Below are positions 63,139-64,000 of a stretch of DNA of 64,000 bases, piece by piece. This DNA comes from Pseudomonadota bacterium. GTDB lineage: Bacteria; Pseudomonadota; Gammaproteobacteria; Xanthomonadales; Xanthomonadaceae. The DNA lies in NCBI GenBank assembly GCA_021821195.1, contig JAKACT010000002.1, positions 186,001 to 250,000 of the forward strand. The letters are read 5' to 3'. The notes beneath the pieces are model-generated. The model did no database searches. It saw nothing but the letters and a program-made list of their open reading frames with translations, and had not been told where the DNA came from. Positions within the stretch are counted from its first letter, which is position 1. Each line of letters starts with the position of its first letter. A program made the translations under genes and the position numbers.

Positions 63139-63570
63139 TTACTGCCCTTTCTTCGGCGGCGTGGTGACGAAGCCGACCTTGGCCATGCCCTGCGCCTGCG
63201 CGATCTTCACGACTTCGTTGATCAGCCGGTACGGGGTGGTCTTGTCGCCACGGATCTGCACCGGCGGCTGCGGGGTCTTCTGGGCCTCGACCGACAGGCG
63301 GCTTTCGATCGCCTGCCGGGTCGCCGGCTCGTCGTTGAGGAAGAGCTCGCCCGCCTCGGTCACCGTGATGGTCACCGGCGGGATCGGCTGCTTCGTCTCT
63401 TCCTTCTTCTGGACCACCGCCTGCGGCAGCTGCACCTTGACCTTATGGTTCATCAGCGGCGTGGTGATCATGAAGATGATCAGCAGCACCAACATCACGT
63501 CCACCAGGGGCGTGACGTTGATCTCGGCCATCGGCGCGCCGTCTTCCTTGTTACCGACACTTGCTGCCAT
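63139..63570 (-). CDS. exbD: ExbD proton-channel subunit (first copy)
   Basis: 143 aa. N-terminal helix [23 protein letters not shown] with the channel Asp, then a periplasmic dimer domain (VQLPQAVVQKKEETKQPIPP, LFLNDEPATRQAIESRL). Works with ExbB and TonB to energise outer-membrane receptors. Start ATG 63570. Sits 36 bp after exbB. Confidence 0.92.
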   Translation of the reverse strand: MAASVGNKEDGAPMAEINVTPLVDVMLVLLIIFMITTPLMNHKVKVQLPQAVVQKKEETKQPIPPVTITVTEAGELFLNDEPATRQAIESRLSVEAQKTPQPPVQIRGDKTTPYRLINEVVKIAQAQGMAKVGFVTTPPKKGQ

Positions 63571-63606
63571 GGTCAGGGGCCTCCGTCAGGTTCCAGTGGC
63601 CAACGA

Positions 63607-64000
63607 TCAGCGCTTGCCGGCCGCGTCGCCGACGCGAGCGCCGGTGGCGAAGAAGTCGTGCAGGTCGTGGGCGAAGGTGTCGAACTGGTTGTTGGTGATC
63701 CGGTTCGCGCGCACGAAGGCGTTGTACGCCAGCAGCGCCGGGATCGCCACGAACAGACCGATCGCGGTCATGATCAGCGCCTCGCCCACCGGGCCGGCCA
63801 CTGCCGAGATCGACGCATCGCCCGACGAACCGATCGCGATCAGCGCGTGGTAGATGCCCCACACGGTGCCGAGCAGGCCGACGAACGGGGCCGACGAACC
63901 GGTGGTGGCAAGCACGGTCAAGCCGGCTTCCAGGTTCAGCGACTCGCGGGTCACGGCCTGGCGCAGGGCGCGGTCCACGAACTCGGAGCGGTTCAGCGAC
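63607..64000 (-). CDS. exbB: ExbB (MotA/TolQ/ExbB family) proton-channel subunit, 5' end beyond the window
   Basis: The frame runs through the end of the window; the last 130 residues are visible. Features are LTVLATTGSSAPFVGLLGTV, IGSSGDASISAVAGPVGEAL and the two helices of the TolQ/ExbB core with IMTAIGLFVAIPALLAYNAF, then a cytoplasmic tail. It forms the pentamer around an ExbD dimer. tonB would be expected just upstream, outside the window. Confidence 0.93.
   Translation of the reverse strand, partial: SLNRSEFVDRALRQAVTRESLNLEAGLTVLATTGSSAPFVGLLGTVWGIYHALIAIGSSGDASISAVAGPVGEALIMTAIGLFVAIPALLAYNAFVRANRITNNQFDTFAHDLHDFFATGARVGDAAGKR

Overview
The window reads as chromosome of a high-GC gammaproteobacterium of the Xanthomonadaceae (Lysobacter, Luteimonas or Thermomonas-like). 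The grounds are the lptM-dapF-DUF484 block, pdxJ beside an exbB-exbD1-exbD2 (TonB energising) operon, several secreted S9 and M61 peptidases, and very high third-position GC, which produces long false frames on the opposite strand of nearly every gene. No tRNA, rRNA, CRISPR array or intact transposase was seen.

Layout. 1-4.5 kb: end of an MFS drug exporter, an I78 protease-inhibitor lipoprotein, an M61 peptidase and a secreted protein of unknown role. 4.6-12.6 kb: a fused indolepyruvate:ferredoxin oxidoreductase, divergent from a Fur-box-controlled cytochrome c-FTR1 iron permease, then a secreted S9 peptidase. 12.6-16 kb: nagA, DUF484, dapF, lptM and ybaN. 16-24.5 kb: two tandem secreted S9 peptidases, a patatin, a WYL regulator, a small outer-membrane protein and hemC. 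24.5-34.5 kb: rmuC, a VIT-type metal transporter and a six-gene metal-efflux unit (response regulator, sensor kinase, CzcB-, CzcA-, DUF3240- and CzcC-like). 34.5-40.7 kb: DUF5694 protein, rlmI, a yybP-ykoY manganese riboswitch ahead of terC, a rhomboid protease, YjdF, and a patatin lipoprotein. 40.7-46 kb: folE, an ECF sigma factor and two membrane proteins, divergent across a perfect palindrome from a Rieske-FAD oxidoreductase; then an Lrp regulator divergent from phenylalanine hydroxylase.

46-55 kb is the accessory island and the most interesting part. A Sec-exported RHS/YD-repeat protein of 1415 residues ends in a toxin-like tip with an HExxH motif and overlaps a one-helix membrane protein. 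Downstream on the same strand lie two displaced RHS tips, each overlapping its own small lipoprotein-like gene. One carries RHS core sequence, including 422 bp identical to the complete gene, and lies between two 75-bp direct repeats. This looks like one expressed polymorphic toxin plus two stored toxin-immunity cassettes.

55-64 kb returns to housekeeping genes: fbp, an SLC13-type transporter, pirin, a PA0069-like radical SAM protein, cardiolipin synthase, pdxJ, a strong terminator, and the 3' part of the exbB-exbD1-exbD2 operon, which runs off the end of the window. Metal handling recurs: FTR1 with a Fur box, VIT, the efflux unit, and TerC with its Mn riboswitch.
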